Positions 24,122 to 32,649 of a stretch of 64,000 nt of DNA are shown here, one piece after another; position 1 is the first letter of the stretch, and each line of letters starts with the position of its first letter. This DNA comes from Spirochaeta thermophila DSM 6578 (GTDB lineage Bacteria; Spirochaetota; Spirochaetia; Winmispirales; Winmispiraceae). Under the pieces are notes generated by a model, which was not told the DNA's origin, ran no database searches, and was given only the letters and a program-made list of their open reading frames with translations. The position numbers and the translations under genes were made by a program. Location of the stretch: NCBI RefSeq assembly GCF_000184345.1, contig NC_017583.1, forward strand, positions 930,001 through 994,000. The letters are read 5' to 3'.

Positions 24122-27100
24122 GCGGTGGTCTCCAGGGTGCGGCGGAAGAAGTCCCGGTTGTAGTGCATGATCTCATCGAGCATGGTCTTGAAGCGTTCCT
24201 CGTCGAGCGAGGGATCGAGCCTCTTCACGATGGGGAGGATGCCGGACGAGGGAAGCGTATGGGTCTGCCGGTTTTCCATGAGCTGGAGTACGTGTTCGAG
24301 GGCCCTGAGGGTGCGGTAGTTCCGGCTCAGGGTACGACCTTCTTCCTCATCGAGGATGCCGTGACGGACGAGAAGGTCGAGGGCGGTGAGCGTGTTGCCG
24401 CACCAAAGCTCGGGAGAGTCAGGGAGGTGTTTGAGCTGGAGTGCCTGGACTCCGAACTCGATGTCGCGCAACCCTCCCTCGTGCTGCTTGATGTTGATGC
24501 CCTTTTTCAGCCCCCTGCCGTACTGCTGGAGTGCGGAGTGTCGGAGCCTGAGATTCCACTCCTTCACCTCGTCCCATCGGATCCGGGATTGCACGTATGC
24601 CTTCACCCAGGAGACGAACTCCTCGGAAAGGCGCTCGTCGCCCGCCACGCCTCTGAGTTTGAGGGCGGCCTGGTATTCCCATGGCGAGGCGCTCTCCCTG
24701 TAGTAGGTCTTAAGCATCTCGGTGTCGTAGAGGAGGAGCCCCTTCTCTCCAAAGGGCCGGAGTCGGTAGTCCACCCGGTAGAGGAAGCCCCGGTCGGTGT
24801 GGGCGGTAATAATCCGGGTGAACAGGATGAGGGCCTCGTTGAGGGCCTCCCTGTGTGCGTGTGCTTCGGGGGGAGCGACCGGAAGCAGGTCGAGGTCTGA
24901 GCTGTAGTTGAGTTCTCCTCCTCCCAGCTTGCCGAAGGCGAGGAATGCGAGAGGGGATCTCCCTTCCAGGGATGGGGCGGTACGTGAGAGTGCATAGGAG
25001 AGGGTATGGGTGAGGATGGACTCGGCGAGGAGGGAGAGTTCCCGGGTGATCGTCTCGAGAGGGTAGTGGAAACAGATGTCCCGCACCCCTATCCGGAGGA
25101 GGTGTTGTTGTTTGAAACGCCTGAGGGCCTCGGAGAAGTCCTCCTCTTCGAGGGAGAGGGGGGCTCTCCCGTGGAGATCCGAGAGGAGGGAATCCGCCGA
25201 GAGGGTGGTGTGGACCGTCTTGGGATCCGTGAGCCACTCGAAGAGCTGCGGCGATCCTATGAGGGTGTCGGCGAGGTATTGGCTCGCCGAGAAGGTCTTG
25301 AGGAGGATGTCGATACGTCCGGGCTGGGAGAGGATCTGGGTGAAGTGAGACTGCCGGGAGAGGCCTTCGGATGTCTCCGAAGGGAGGGTCGTGTAGAATC
25401 GGTCCCAGTTGTTGAGGGCCATGTCGGGATCGGGGAGTGCCCGGAGCACGTCCCATGCCACGAGGAGGGCGTAGGCCGCATGAGTGGGGTGCTCTGAGGT
25501 GAGTGTGTGGATGTTCCGAAGGGCCCGCCCGGAGTCGGCAAGATGCGCTCTGGAGAGGATGGCCTCGACCCGTGAGGGGGCGAGGTGTGCACCCAGCACC
25601 AGGTCTGCGATGCTCGCGGAAGGGGTGGGAGGGAGGGCCTCGTCCCCCAGATGGCGTTCCACGAACGTGCGTACGTAGGCGGTGTGTGCTTCGATATCGT
25701 AGCGGAGCTGGTCGGCCGCGGATATCTGGTCCTTCATACGGTAGCCGATCCTGCGTGCGAGGTGTTCGTACTCCAGGGACCCTCGCTCGGGGAGTTCGAG
25801 ATCGAGGGCGTTGCCGCGTAACATCCTGAGTCCGTTGATGACCTTCCGGAGGAAGTAGTAAGCCTCGACGATATGGTCCGCTTCCTCCGCCTTCAGTATC
25901 CCTCTCCTGTGCAGTACCTCCAGGGCTACGTGTATCCTCGGTGTCCGTACCTCCGGAATCTCGGCGCCGTACCGGATCTGGAGGATCTGGACCGCATACT
26001 CTATGTCCACGAGCCCTCCGGGGCTGAACTTCACGTTGTAGGTGCCCGGCCGGGTCTTGTGTGCGATCTGCTTCGCCCGGAGGGAGCGGATCTCCTCCAT
26101 GTCGATGCTCCGGGCCTCGTAGACGAGCTCGTCCCTGAGCCGTTCCACCCGATCTCCCAGGACAGGGCTCCCCGCCACCCGTCTCATCCGCACCAGGGCG
26201 AGGCGCTCCGCGCTGTGTGCCCCACCTCCCTTTCCGTAGTAACGCACGAAGGATTCCAGACTGCATGCGAGTGGTCCGGCGTCGCCGTGGGGTCTGAGCC
26301 GCAGATCGACCTGGAAGATCCCCTCCTTCTTCGCCTCGATGAGCGAAGTTCCTTGTCTGAAGAAGCGTTCGAAGAATTCGGCGTTACCGATCGCTTCGGG
26401 CCCGTCCGTCCGTCCCTGGTCGCTGAACACACACAGGAGTTCGAGATCCGACGCGTAGCCGAGGGCCGCCCCTCCCAGTTTCCCCAGTCCGAAGACCGCC
26501 CACTCGGCCTCCATGCCCGCCACGGTGCGGGGAAGACCATGTCGTCGTGTCAGTTCCTCCCAGGCGATCTCCATGGCCTTTCCCACCACCACCTCGGCGA
26601 GTATCGTGAGCCGCTCGCTGAGCATGCGGAAGTCCTGGTTCCACACGAGCAGGTGGTCGAGGTCGATGAGGTAGAGTTCCCGGTTCTTCCAGTCGTTGAG
26701 GATCTGTCTCTTTTCCTCCAGGGTATGGGCTCGTGCGAGGGCTTCTCCGAGGGATCGCTCGAGATCTTCCGGTGGGGTGCTGAACCCCTTCGTTGAGGGG
26801 GCCTTGAGGAGGGGGAGTATCTGATCGTACTGGAGTCGGACGAATTCCTCCCACAGGAAATCGCTCGCCCCCAGGACCACGGCGAGCTCGTCGAGGAGAT
26901 GCGGATCGGCGAGCAACTCGTCGGGAGCGTCTTCCTGACGGGAGAGCACCTCTCCGAGGAGGTGTTCGAACCGCTTGAGCGCCCGTGAGGGGTCGGGGGC
27001 TCCTGCGATGAAATAGGTGAAGTGCTTCGTGAGCATGAGAGAGAGCTTGAGTCTGTTCAGTGCATCGGGATCGGTGATCGGATGTCCAGAGACGTCGACG

Positions 27101-27837
27101 AAGTCGAAGGTGTCCTCCACCTGGTTGCCCAGCGTGGCGATCTGTACGTTTTCCACGGAGGCCCTGTTGAGGTGGAGTGCGGTCCCGAGGGCGTAGAGAA
27201 AGAACGGTGTGTCTATGGATGCGACACGGATACGGGTGTACTCCTCGATCGAGAGATCGTGCACCACCAGGACGGGATACATGTACGGGGGGAGGATCTC
27301 CCTGTGGGTGTGCAGGTAGCGGGCCACTTCCAGGGCGAGTTCCTCGCGTGCCCGTTCCAGACCCTCTTCCAGGGTGGAGGCTTCCATGATGAAGCGATAG
27401 GCGCGGGAGAGCCTGGTCTCGAATTCCGCCTTCCAGGATGAGAAGTCCTTCCCCTCTTCGAGCACCCCGGTGAATCGGTCGATGATCAGACGTCGAGACC
27501 GTATCCTGTCCCGGCGGTGGATGGCGTAACCCTTCCTCCTGAGTGGAGGCGGTGATTCCATCGGTCTCGTCCCGGTGAACACCGACCCCGCCCTGATGTT
27601 GAAGCCCGTGGTACCGAGAATCCCACTGTAGAGGGAGAAGATGCCGGGGATGTCCACACTGATGATACAAACCTCCCCAATTCGTTCTGAAACAGGATAG
27701 AGGCGGAGTACGTAGGGCCGTTTCTCAGAGAGCACTTCCAGGGCCTTCTGGTGGTCTTCCCTGTCTTTTCGGGTAAAGCTCTCCTTGTATCGAGGAGGCA
27801 TGAGTTCGTCTATAGTAAGAGAAATTCTCTCTTCCAT
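24118..27837 (-). CDS. glnE: GlnE-type glutamine synthetase adenylyltransferase with N-terminal tandem ACT domains
   Basis: This is a 1239-residue protein; usual GlnE is about 950. Two nucleotidyltransferase/GlnD_UR halves are present: GLGKLGGAALGYASDLE at 450-466 and FGKLGGGELNYSSDLD near 965, each followed by an LRPxG motif (LRLRPHG, YRLRPFG). GlnE adenylylates and de-adenylylates glutamine synthetase. The extra N-terminal 270 residues contain two ACT domains. The first is around 57-100 (DIPGIFSLYSGILGTTGFNI). The second is 202-268 (VENVQIATLGNQVEDTF), which strongly resembles the C-terminal ACT of GlnD. In E. coli GlnD these domains sense glutamine. Direct glutamine sensing by this GlnE is inference. 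No glnA or glnD is in the window. Confidence 0.88.
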   Translation of the reverse strand: MEERISLTIDELMPPRYKESFTRKDREDHQKALEVLSEKRPYVLRLYPVSERIGEVCIISVDIPGIFSLYSGILGTTGFNIRAGSVFTGTRPMESPPPLRRKGYAIHRRDRIRSRRLIIDRFTGVLEEGKDFSSWKAEFETRLSRAYRFIMEASTLEEGLERAREELALEVARYLHTHREILPPYMYPVLVVHDLSIEEYTRIRVASIDTPFFLYALGTALHLNRASVENVQIATLGNQVEDTFDFVDVSGHPITDPDALNRLKLSLMLTKHFTYFIAGAPDPSRALKRFEHLLGEVLSRQEDAPDELLADPHLLDELAVVLGASDFLWEEFVRLQYDQILPLLKAPSTKGFSTPPEDLERSLGEALARAHTLEEKRQILNDWKNRELYLIDLDHLLVWNQDFRMLSERLTILAEVVVGKAMEIAWEELTRRHGLPRTVAGMEAEWAVFGLGKLGGAALGYASDLELLCVFSDQGRTDGPEAIGNAEFFERFFRQGTSLIEAKKEGIFQVDLRLRPHGDAGPLACSLESFVRYYGKGGGAHSAERLALVRMRRVAGSPVLGDRVERLRDELVYEARSIDMEEIRSLRAKQIAHKTRPGTYNVKFSPGGLVDIEYAVQILQIRYGAEIPEVRTPRIHVALEVLHRRGILKAEEADHIVEAYYFLRKVINGLRMLRGNALDLELPERGSLEYEHLARRIGYRMKDQISAADQLRYDIEAHTAYVRTFVERHLGDEALPPTPSASIADLVLGAHLAPSRVEAILSRAHLADSGRALRNIHTLTSEHPTHAAYALLVAWDVLRALPDPDMALNNWDRFYTTLPSETSEGLSRQSHFTQILSQPGRIDILLKTFSASQYLADTLIGSPQLFEWLTDPKTVHTTLSADSLLSDLHGRAPLSLEEEDFSEALRRFKQQHLLRIGVRDICFHYPLETITRELSLLAESILTHTLSYALSRTAPSLEGRSPLAFLAFGKLGGGELNYSSDLDLLPVAPPEAHAHREALNEALILFTRIITAHTDRGFLYRVDYRLRPFGEKGLLLYDTEMLKTYYRESASPWEYQAALKLRGVAGDERLSEEFVSWVKAYVQSRIRWDEVKEWNLRLRHSALQQYGRGLKKGINIKQHEGGLRDIEFGVQALQLKHLPDSPELWCGNTLTALDLLVRHGILDEEEGRTLSRNYRTLRALEHVLQLMENRQTHTLPSSGILPIVKRLDPSLDEERFKTMLDEIMHYNRDFFRRTLETTA

Positions 27838-27915
27838 GGCGGATTTCCTTCAGGAGTATAGTACAACCTGTCCTCATCACACCAGAGGGAGAGGGTACAG
27901 AAAGTACATGAAGAG

Positions 27916-28599
27916 CTAGGTGATCGCACGGAGCACAGGGGCAAAACGTGTCTCCTCAATGGGGCGGGGATCGTCTCCATACGGTATCCGAACGATAGGG
28001 ATAGTGGGCCACAGAGAGGAAAAGAGGTTGTATGAATCTTCAGTAATAGGGGGATAAGCAGGAGGAAAGAGGTTATAAAAAATACTCAGTACCTCTATAT
28101 CGTGTTGAAGGAGCATTTCCATGGTGAGCCAGGTATGATTGATACTTCCTAACCTTGCGGAAGTGACGAGACACACAGGGATCCGGTACTCCTGAAAAAA
28201 AGAGAGGAAGGTGTATCGATCAGTGAGAGGTACGAGAAGCCCTCCTGCTCCTTCTACCAGTACAATATCCCATGCGTGAGCAAGAGTAGTGAGGCATGAG
28301 GCAATCTTTGAAGGATCTATCGTCTCACCTTCTTCTCTGGCTGCAAGTTGAGGTGATGCAGGTAATCGGTAGGAATATGGACATGTAAGGCCTGCTTCAT
28401 CTTCTTTCTGAAGGGGGATTCCCATAAGTCTTCTATGCTGGAGTATATCCTCTGCGATTTGTGTAGAAGATCCTGTCTGTACTGCCTTTGCCGTGATCAC
28501 CCGGATTCCTCGGTTGTTCAGAACACGAGCAAGGAGTCCAGTCACATACGTTTTACCTATCCCTGTATCAATCCCGGTAATCCCTATTATCCGTCCCAT
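27916..28599 (-). CDS. bioD: Dethiobiotin synthetase
   Basis: This ATP-dependent enzyme of 227 residues closes the ureido ring of dethiobiotin, the penultimate step of biotin synthesis. Residues 6-18 carry the P-loop (GIDTGIGKTYVTG), residue 39 onward the substrate Lys/Thr motif (KAVQTGS), and VEGAGGLLVPL the second nucleotide motif. It is the last gene of bioA-F-G-C-D and overlaps bioC by 32 bases. Base composition is visibly more AT-rich than the chromosome on either side. No bioB follows. Confidence 0.93.
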   Translation of the reverse strand: MGRIIGITGIDTGIGKTYVTGLLARVLNNRGIRVITAKAVQTGSSTQIAEDILQHRRLMGIPLQKEDEAGLTCPYSYRLPASPQLAAREEGETIDPSKIASCLTTLAHAWDIVLVEGAGGLLVPLTDRYTFLSFFQEYRIPVCLVTSARLGSINHTWLTMEMLLQHDIEVLSIFYNLFPPAYPPITEDSYNLFSSLWPTIPIVRIPYGDDPRPIEETRFAPVLRAIT

Positions 28600-29359
28600 T
28601 GGATGGTTTCCTCCCTATGAGCAAGAATACCTGATAGGTGAGTGGAACTGTGTTTCCCTGCTTCCAGGTCTTCTCGTAGGTTGCCACAATCTCACAGATA
28701 GAGCCTTTCCACCCATGTCCTGGAGCATGAGTTCCTGTGTGTTTAATGTGATAGAGCGCCTCGAGAGCAGATGAAAAGAAGAGTGTATAGAAGCATTCTT
28801 CTGCAATGAGAGGAAGGAAGCCTGTTTTCCGCAGGGTATGTACATACCACGAGAGTGAGCGAAAAGGGAGCCTGCAATGAGTTAACACCGTGACCTCGAT
28901 CATAGTAAGGGGACCAAAGATAGAAAAAGCTACCAGACCACCTTTTCGTAATGCCTTCAAGGCTTTCTGGAATACATGTTCCGGATGACGAATCCATTGC
29001 AGCACTCCCCCTCCTATCACGATGTCAAGGGGAGCAGGGTAGTCGATCTTCTCCGCATCTCCAGCGATGAAATAAACAGCAGGATGAGGAGGAAGATAGG
29101 TCTGTGCCTCTGGAACGAGATCATTGGTGATAAGGCGCGCAGGAGCACATCTATTGAGAAGGAGACGGGTAAGGAATCCTGTACCGCATCCTATTTCCAT
29201 GATATAAGGTGCTGGAGGGGCAAAAGAGACAACCCGCTCGCAGAGCATATGGGCAACTTTCTTTTGCACTATTGCATGCTGTTCATATGATGAAAAAGAA
29301 TCTTGAAAGCGTCGACGTATGAGGGCGGAAGGGGGAACGTTACCTTTCATGTGGTACAT
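28568..29359 (-). CDS. bioC: Malonyl-ACP O-methyltransferase
   Basis: This 263-residue SAM-dependent methyltransferase caps malonyl-ACP so the fatty-acid pathway can elongate it to pimeloyl-ACP. It shows the BioC N-terminal FxxSFxSYEQHA (RRFQDSFSSYEQHA), the SAM loop EIGCGTGFLT, and DIVIGGGVLQWI, which corresponds to the family's SNxxLQW motif. ATG at 29359 is chosen because GGAGG lies nine bases upstream; it overlaps the bioG end by 20 bases. A start at 29350 is possible. It works with the adjacent BioG esterase, which removes the methyl group. Confidence 0.88.
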   Translation of the reverse strand: MYHMKGNVPPSALIRRRFQDSFSSYEQHAIVQKKVAHMLCERVVSFAPPAPYIMEIGCGTGFLTRLLLNRCAPARLITNDLVPEAQTYLPPHPAVYFIAGDAEKIDYPAPLDIVIGGGVLQWIRHPEHVFQKALKALRKGGLVAFSIFGPLTMIEVTVLTHCRLPFRSLSWYVHTLRKTGFLPLIAEECFYTLFFSSALEALYHIKHTGTHAPGHGWKGSICEIVATYEKTWKQGNTVPLTYQVFLLIGRKPSNGTDNRDYRD

Positions 29360-29993
29360 CGAGAATATCCTCCCATGAGGTAAAAAAATTGAAAGGATAG
29401 TGGGGAAGGTCCCATACCACATAGGGTATCCCCTCTTTAGACCATGCCCGATCCTGAGCTTCTGGGGGGAAGATTATGTCGTTTTTACCTATCACTGCAT
29501 GTGTGAAGAGGGCGAGTTCAGGTTTTGGTTTCTCCCTGTAGTTCCACAGGGCCTTTAACTCCTGTTTCCATTCTTCGGTAGGACGCATTGCTTCAGAGTT
29601 TGTTATCCCCGCTCGGACGAGAAACTCCTCCCTCACCGGATCGGAACAGGTGCGAAGCGTGGCGAGAAACCACGAAGGAGGGATACCGTAATTTTTATGA
29701 ATACCAAATGGTGTTCCCATTAAGGCTATTGCCTGTAAGGGTGTGATACCCGTGTGATACCAGGTGTGAATCGCTGCCCATACTCCCATCGACCACGCGA
29801 TAAGCCATACCTTTTTCCCTCTCAGATCCTCTTCTAGGTCGGGGGGGAATGAGAGTGTGGTGTAGTCGTAAAGAACTATAATTCCTTTAGAGGTGCTTTC
29901 TCCTAGAGGAGCTACTGCCTGTTCATTCATCCCACACCCAAGAAAGCACACAATTATCTCCTCTCGATGAGGGTTAATGGCATAGACTTTCAT
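29340..29993 (-). CDS. bioG: Pimeloyl-ACP methyl ester esterase, BioG type (DUF452)
   Basis: This 217-residue alpha/beta-hydrolase-like protein has a nucleophile elbow WSMGVWAA near residue 67, an oxyanion-type loop FLGCGMNE near residue 17 (compare FxGWGMD of BioG), a C-terminal catalytic His candidate in LPHYPF, and an Asp in IGKNDIIFP. BioG replaces BioH in many bacteria: it hydrolyses pimeloyl-ACP methyl ester to release pimeloyl-ACP for BioF. Its position between bioF and bioC supports the call. Confidence 0.85.
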   Translation of the reverse strand: MKVYAINPHREEIIVCFLGCGMNEQAVAPLGESTSKGIIVLYDYTTLSFPPDLEEDLRGKKVWLIAWSMGVWAAIHTWYHTGITPLQAIALMGTPFGIHKNYGIPPSWFLATLRTCSDPVREEFLVRAGITNSEAMRPTEEWKQELKALWNYREKPKPELALFTHAVIGKNDIIFPPEAQDRAWSKEGIPYVVWDLPHYPFNFFTSWEDILDVPHER

Positions 29994-30007
29994 AAGCGTC
30001 CCGCCTT

Positions 30008-31186
30008 TTATAATTCCATAAGTGTTCCGCAGACATCAGCTAAATGAAGGATATCTTTTTGGGACATCAAAGCAGTTATCGAAAACCTGATTCGCGAGGT
30101 TCCCGGAGGGACAGTGGGGGGTCGTATGGGATGGACAAAGAAGCCAGAAGCTCGAAGGTGCTTTGCCCATTCTACAGCTTTTGGGTCTGGGCCTGCTATC
30201 GCAGCGAGGAGACATCCCTTGCCCCCTCTCACCGGGATGCCTTTTCTCTGAAGAGCACTTTGTAGTAATGAGGTGAGCCGTGTTGCGTGTATCCGTTGCT
30301 CTTCCATCGCTTGAATTTTGGGGATAATCCATGCGTGCCATTCTGCGAGAAGAGGAGGGATACCGGTGGTGTATATCAACGAACGACCCCGATTGATGAG
30401 GGCCTCAATGAGCCATTGAGGACCACCTACCACTCCCCCTGATGCTCCAAGAGCCTTTCCTCCTGTCCCGATCACCACATCCACCCATGTATCCAGTTTC
30501 TCTTCTGCAGCAGCGCCTCTTCCCTGTGGTCCTATAACCCCCAGAGCGTGAGCCTCGTCCACCACCAGCAAGGCGCCAAAGCGATTCTTAAGTTCACACA
30601 GGGCCGGGAGCGGAGGGGTATCACCTTCCATAGAGAAGATTCCCTCTGTGGCGATGACCGCCTGTTCTCCTTTATGACCGTAGCGGGAGAGGAGGTTCTC
30701 AAGATGATGAGGGTCATTATGTCTGAATCTATAAAATCGTGTCCGCCCTATCCTGAGTCCATCGAACATGCTCGCATGGCACTCCTCGTCGAGAAATACG
30801 GTGGCATTGAGCTCTCCTAATACAGAGAAAAGTGCCACGTTTGCGTGGTATCCACTTGAGAAGAGGAGTGCCTTCTCTTTGCCCAGCCATCCACACCAGG
30901 TCTTCTCTGCTTTTTCGATTGACGCAGTATTCCCACATAAGAGCCGGCTTCCCCCTTCCCCTAGACATCGTCCTGCACTCTCTGCGTTGTTAAGCTGTTC
31001 AGAGAGGAACTGGTGTTGAAGGGCGAGATCTGTACCGATGCCCAGATAGTCGTTCGAAGAGAGATGAAGGAGCTTCTGTCCATTCCAGAACACATATTTC
31101 CCCTCTTGCCGAAGGGATTCACATGTACGGAATCGGGAGGAGGAAATGAGTTCTCTTCGAATCGATTCCCACTTATCAGAGAGCAT
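30008..31186 (-). CDS. bioF: 8-amino-7-oxononanoate synthase
   Basis: This PLP enzyme of 392 residues condenses pimeloyl-ACP with alanine. Family motifs are NDYLGIG near residue 45, CGNTASIEKAE, the VDEAHALGVIGPQGRG loop with the PLP-contacting Asp/His, and the Schiff-base Lys in GTGGKALGASGG. The ATG overlaps the bioA stop by 11 bases, so translation is probably coupled. Normal length is about 385. Confidence 0.94.
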   Translation of the reverse strand: MLSDKWESIRRELISSSRFRTCESLRQEGKYVFWNGQKLLHLSSNDYLGIGTDLALQHQFLSEQLNNAESAGRCLGEGGSRLLCGNTASIEKAEKTWCGWLGKEKALLFSSGYHANVALFSVLGELNATVFLDEECHASMFDGLRIGRTRFYRFRHNDPHHLENLLSRYGHKGEQAVIATEGIFSMEGDTPPLPALCELKNRFGALLVVDEAHALGVIGPQGRGAAAEEKLDTWVDVVIGTGGKALGASGGVVGGPQWLIEALINRGRSLIYTTGIPPLLAEWHAWIIPKIQAMEEQRIHATRLTSLLQSALQRKGIPVRGGKGCLLAAIAGPDPKAVEWAKHLRASGFFVHPIRPPTVPPGTSRIRFSITALMSQKDILHLADVCGTLMEL

Positions 31187-32597
31187 CGGTGTGTTGCACC
31201 TCCCACACTGTCTCTTCTATCGCGCGGAATGTCTTGTGGACTACTTCCCGTACCTCTTTCTCTGTAGCATTCAGTCGGAAGAGCCAGTAAATCGTGTCTC
31301 CAAGAGGGCGGAGAAGAAGCCCATACTGGCGTGCCTTCTTGGCAATGCGACGCCCTATCCTGAGTTCAGGAGAGAAGAGGACTTCTCCTTCATCTCTTTT
31401 TTCTCTCACCACATCCACAGCTCCCACGCATCCTATGAAACGTACATCTCCTACCCAGGGGATCCCTTCCCAGGAGAGGAGTTCTTGATGAAACGCTTCC
31501 CATGTCTTTTGGGCGGTTTCGAGAATGCGTGTCTGGAGGAGCAATTCAATGTTTGCGTGGGCCACTGCGCAGGCTATGGGGTTTGCTGTATAACTATGAC
31601 CATGGAAAAAGGTCTTGCCTTTCGCATAATCATCATAGAAGGCATAGTAGATCTCATCCGTAGTAATCGTGAGAGCGAGAGGGAGCATGCCACCAGTAAT
31701 TCCTTTTGCGGCTATAAGGATGTCGGGAACGATATCCGCATGCTCGTATGCCCACATGCGCCCTGTTCTCCCGCATCCCGTAACCACTTCATCGAAGATG
31801 AGAAGGATACCGTACTCTTTCGTGAGTTCCCTGAGGCGAGTGAGGTACTTGCGTGAGTAAACCTGCATCCCCGCTGCGCCCATCAGGAGAGGTTCCACTA
31901 TTACTCCCGCTAGGTTCTTCCACAAGGCATGGATAGTCTCCTCTATTCGGATCAGTCCTTGTGTGAGGACTCTCTCATCGCCTCCACTCTCAGTGAATGG
32001 GGGAGGTTGTGAAGTGTACTTCCTGATCGGTGGGAGTACTTCAATAGTTTTTACCATGAGGCCTCTGTAGTGGGAAAAATAGATGTCTATTCCTCCTACA
32101 CTCATACACCCACTGGTATCCCCGTGGTACGAATCTTTGAGATGGATGAACAGTTCGCGCTCTCGATCACCACGATTTTTGTGATACTGGTATGCCATCT
32201 TGAGGGCTACTTCTACTGCAGTGGAGCCGTCATCAGAGAAAAAGAATCGAGAGAGTGACGGATGGAGAACTTTTGTGAGACTCTCGACCAGGCGGGTAGC
32301 AGGGGGATGGGTACATCCTGCGAAGAGTACATGGTCGAGCTCGTGGAGCTGGTGATGTATGGCCTCAATAAGAGAGGGATGGTTGTGCCCCCACACTGTG
32401 GTCCACCACGACCCTGTCATATCATAGTACCGGTTGCCTTCATGATCAAAAAGATAGGGACCTTCTCCTTGTACTATAAGAAGGTGATCTTCCTGAGAGT
32501 AGTCCTTCATTTGGGTATAGGGATGCCAAATGTGGGCGCGATCGATTGCTAGGAGATGCGTATGCTTCAGATGGTCTTCACCTTTGGTTAACATCAT
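31176..32597 (-). CDS. bioA: Adenosylmethionine-8-amino-7-oxononanoate aminotransferase
   Basis: This class-III PLP aminotransferase of about 473 residues makes 7,8-diaminopelargonate. Motifs are AHIWHPYTQMK near the N-terminus, FSDDGSTAVEVALKM, SYHGDTSGCMSVG, FDEVVTGCGRTG with the PLP Asp, and the Lys of LIAAKGITGG. It is the first gene of the biotin operon. The start is uncertain: ATG 32597 and ATG 32594 have no clear ribosome binding site, and a TTG at 32624 is open. A BirA-like inverted repeat overlaps this start region, and IS copy C is inserted 52 bases upstream. Confidence 0.92.
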   Translation of the reverse strand: MMLTKGEDHLKHTHLLAIDRAHIWHPYTQMKDYSQEDHLLIVQGEGPYLFDHEGNRYYDMTGSWWTTVWGHNHPSLIEAIHHQLHELDHVLFAGCTHPPATRLVESLTKVLHPSLSRFFFSDDGSTAVEVALKMAYQYHKNRGDRERELFIHLKDSYHGDTSGCMSVGGIDIYFSHYRGLMVKTIEVLPPIRKYTSQPPPFTESGGDERVLTQGLIRIEETIHALWKNLAGVIVEPLLMGAAGMQVYSRKYLTRLRELTKEYGILLIFDEVVTGCGRTGRMWAYEHADIVPDILIAAKGITGGMLPLALTITTDEIYYAFYDDYAKGKTFFHGHSYTANPIACAVAHANIELLLQTRILETAQKTWEAFHQELLSWEGIPWVGDVRFIGCVGAVDVVREKRDEGEVLFSPELRIGRRIAKKARQYGLLLRPLGDTIYWLFRLNATEKEVREVVHKTFRAIEETVWEVQHTDAL

Positions 32598-32614
32598 GGA
32601 AAATATGGTTAACA
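32586..32614. promoter_or_regulatory. Candidate BirA operator upstream of or overlapping the bioA start
   Basis: Two GTTAAC cores (32587-32592 and 32608-32613) lie 21 bases apart, two helical turns. With flanking bases they approach the BirA half-sites TTGTTAACC and GGTTAACAA (about 7 of 9 and 8 of 9). The spacing between half-sites is 13, one or two shorter than the usual 14-16. Biotin-dependent repression of the operon is therefore plausible, not proven; birA is not in the window. Confidence 0.42.
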
Positions 32615-32641
32615 CAAAAAGCAAGAATATGCAAGTCTAAA

Positions 32642-32649
32642 AATAGTCT
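32642..32649 (+). repeat. Target-site duplication, left side of IS copy C
   Basis: AATAGTCT, repeated exactly at 33980-33987. Confidence 0.92.

Noticed and set aside
22739-24176. Several long open frames on both strands of the FGGY kinase gene
   Set aside because: They come from extreme G richness that removes stop codons; their products are Pro/Ala/Gly/Arg repeats without domain features.
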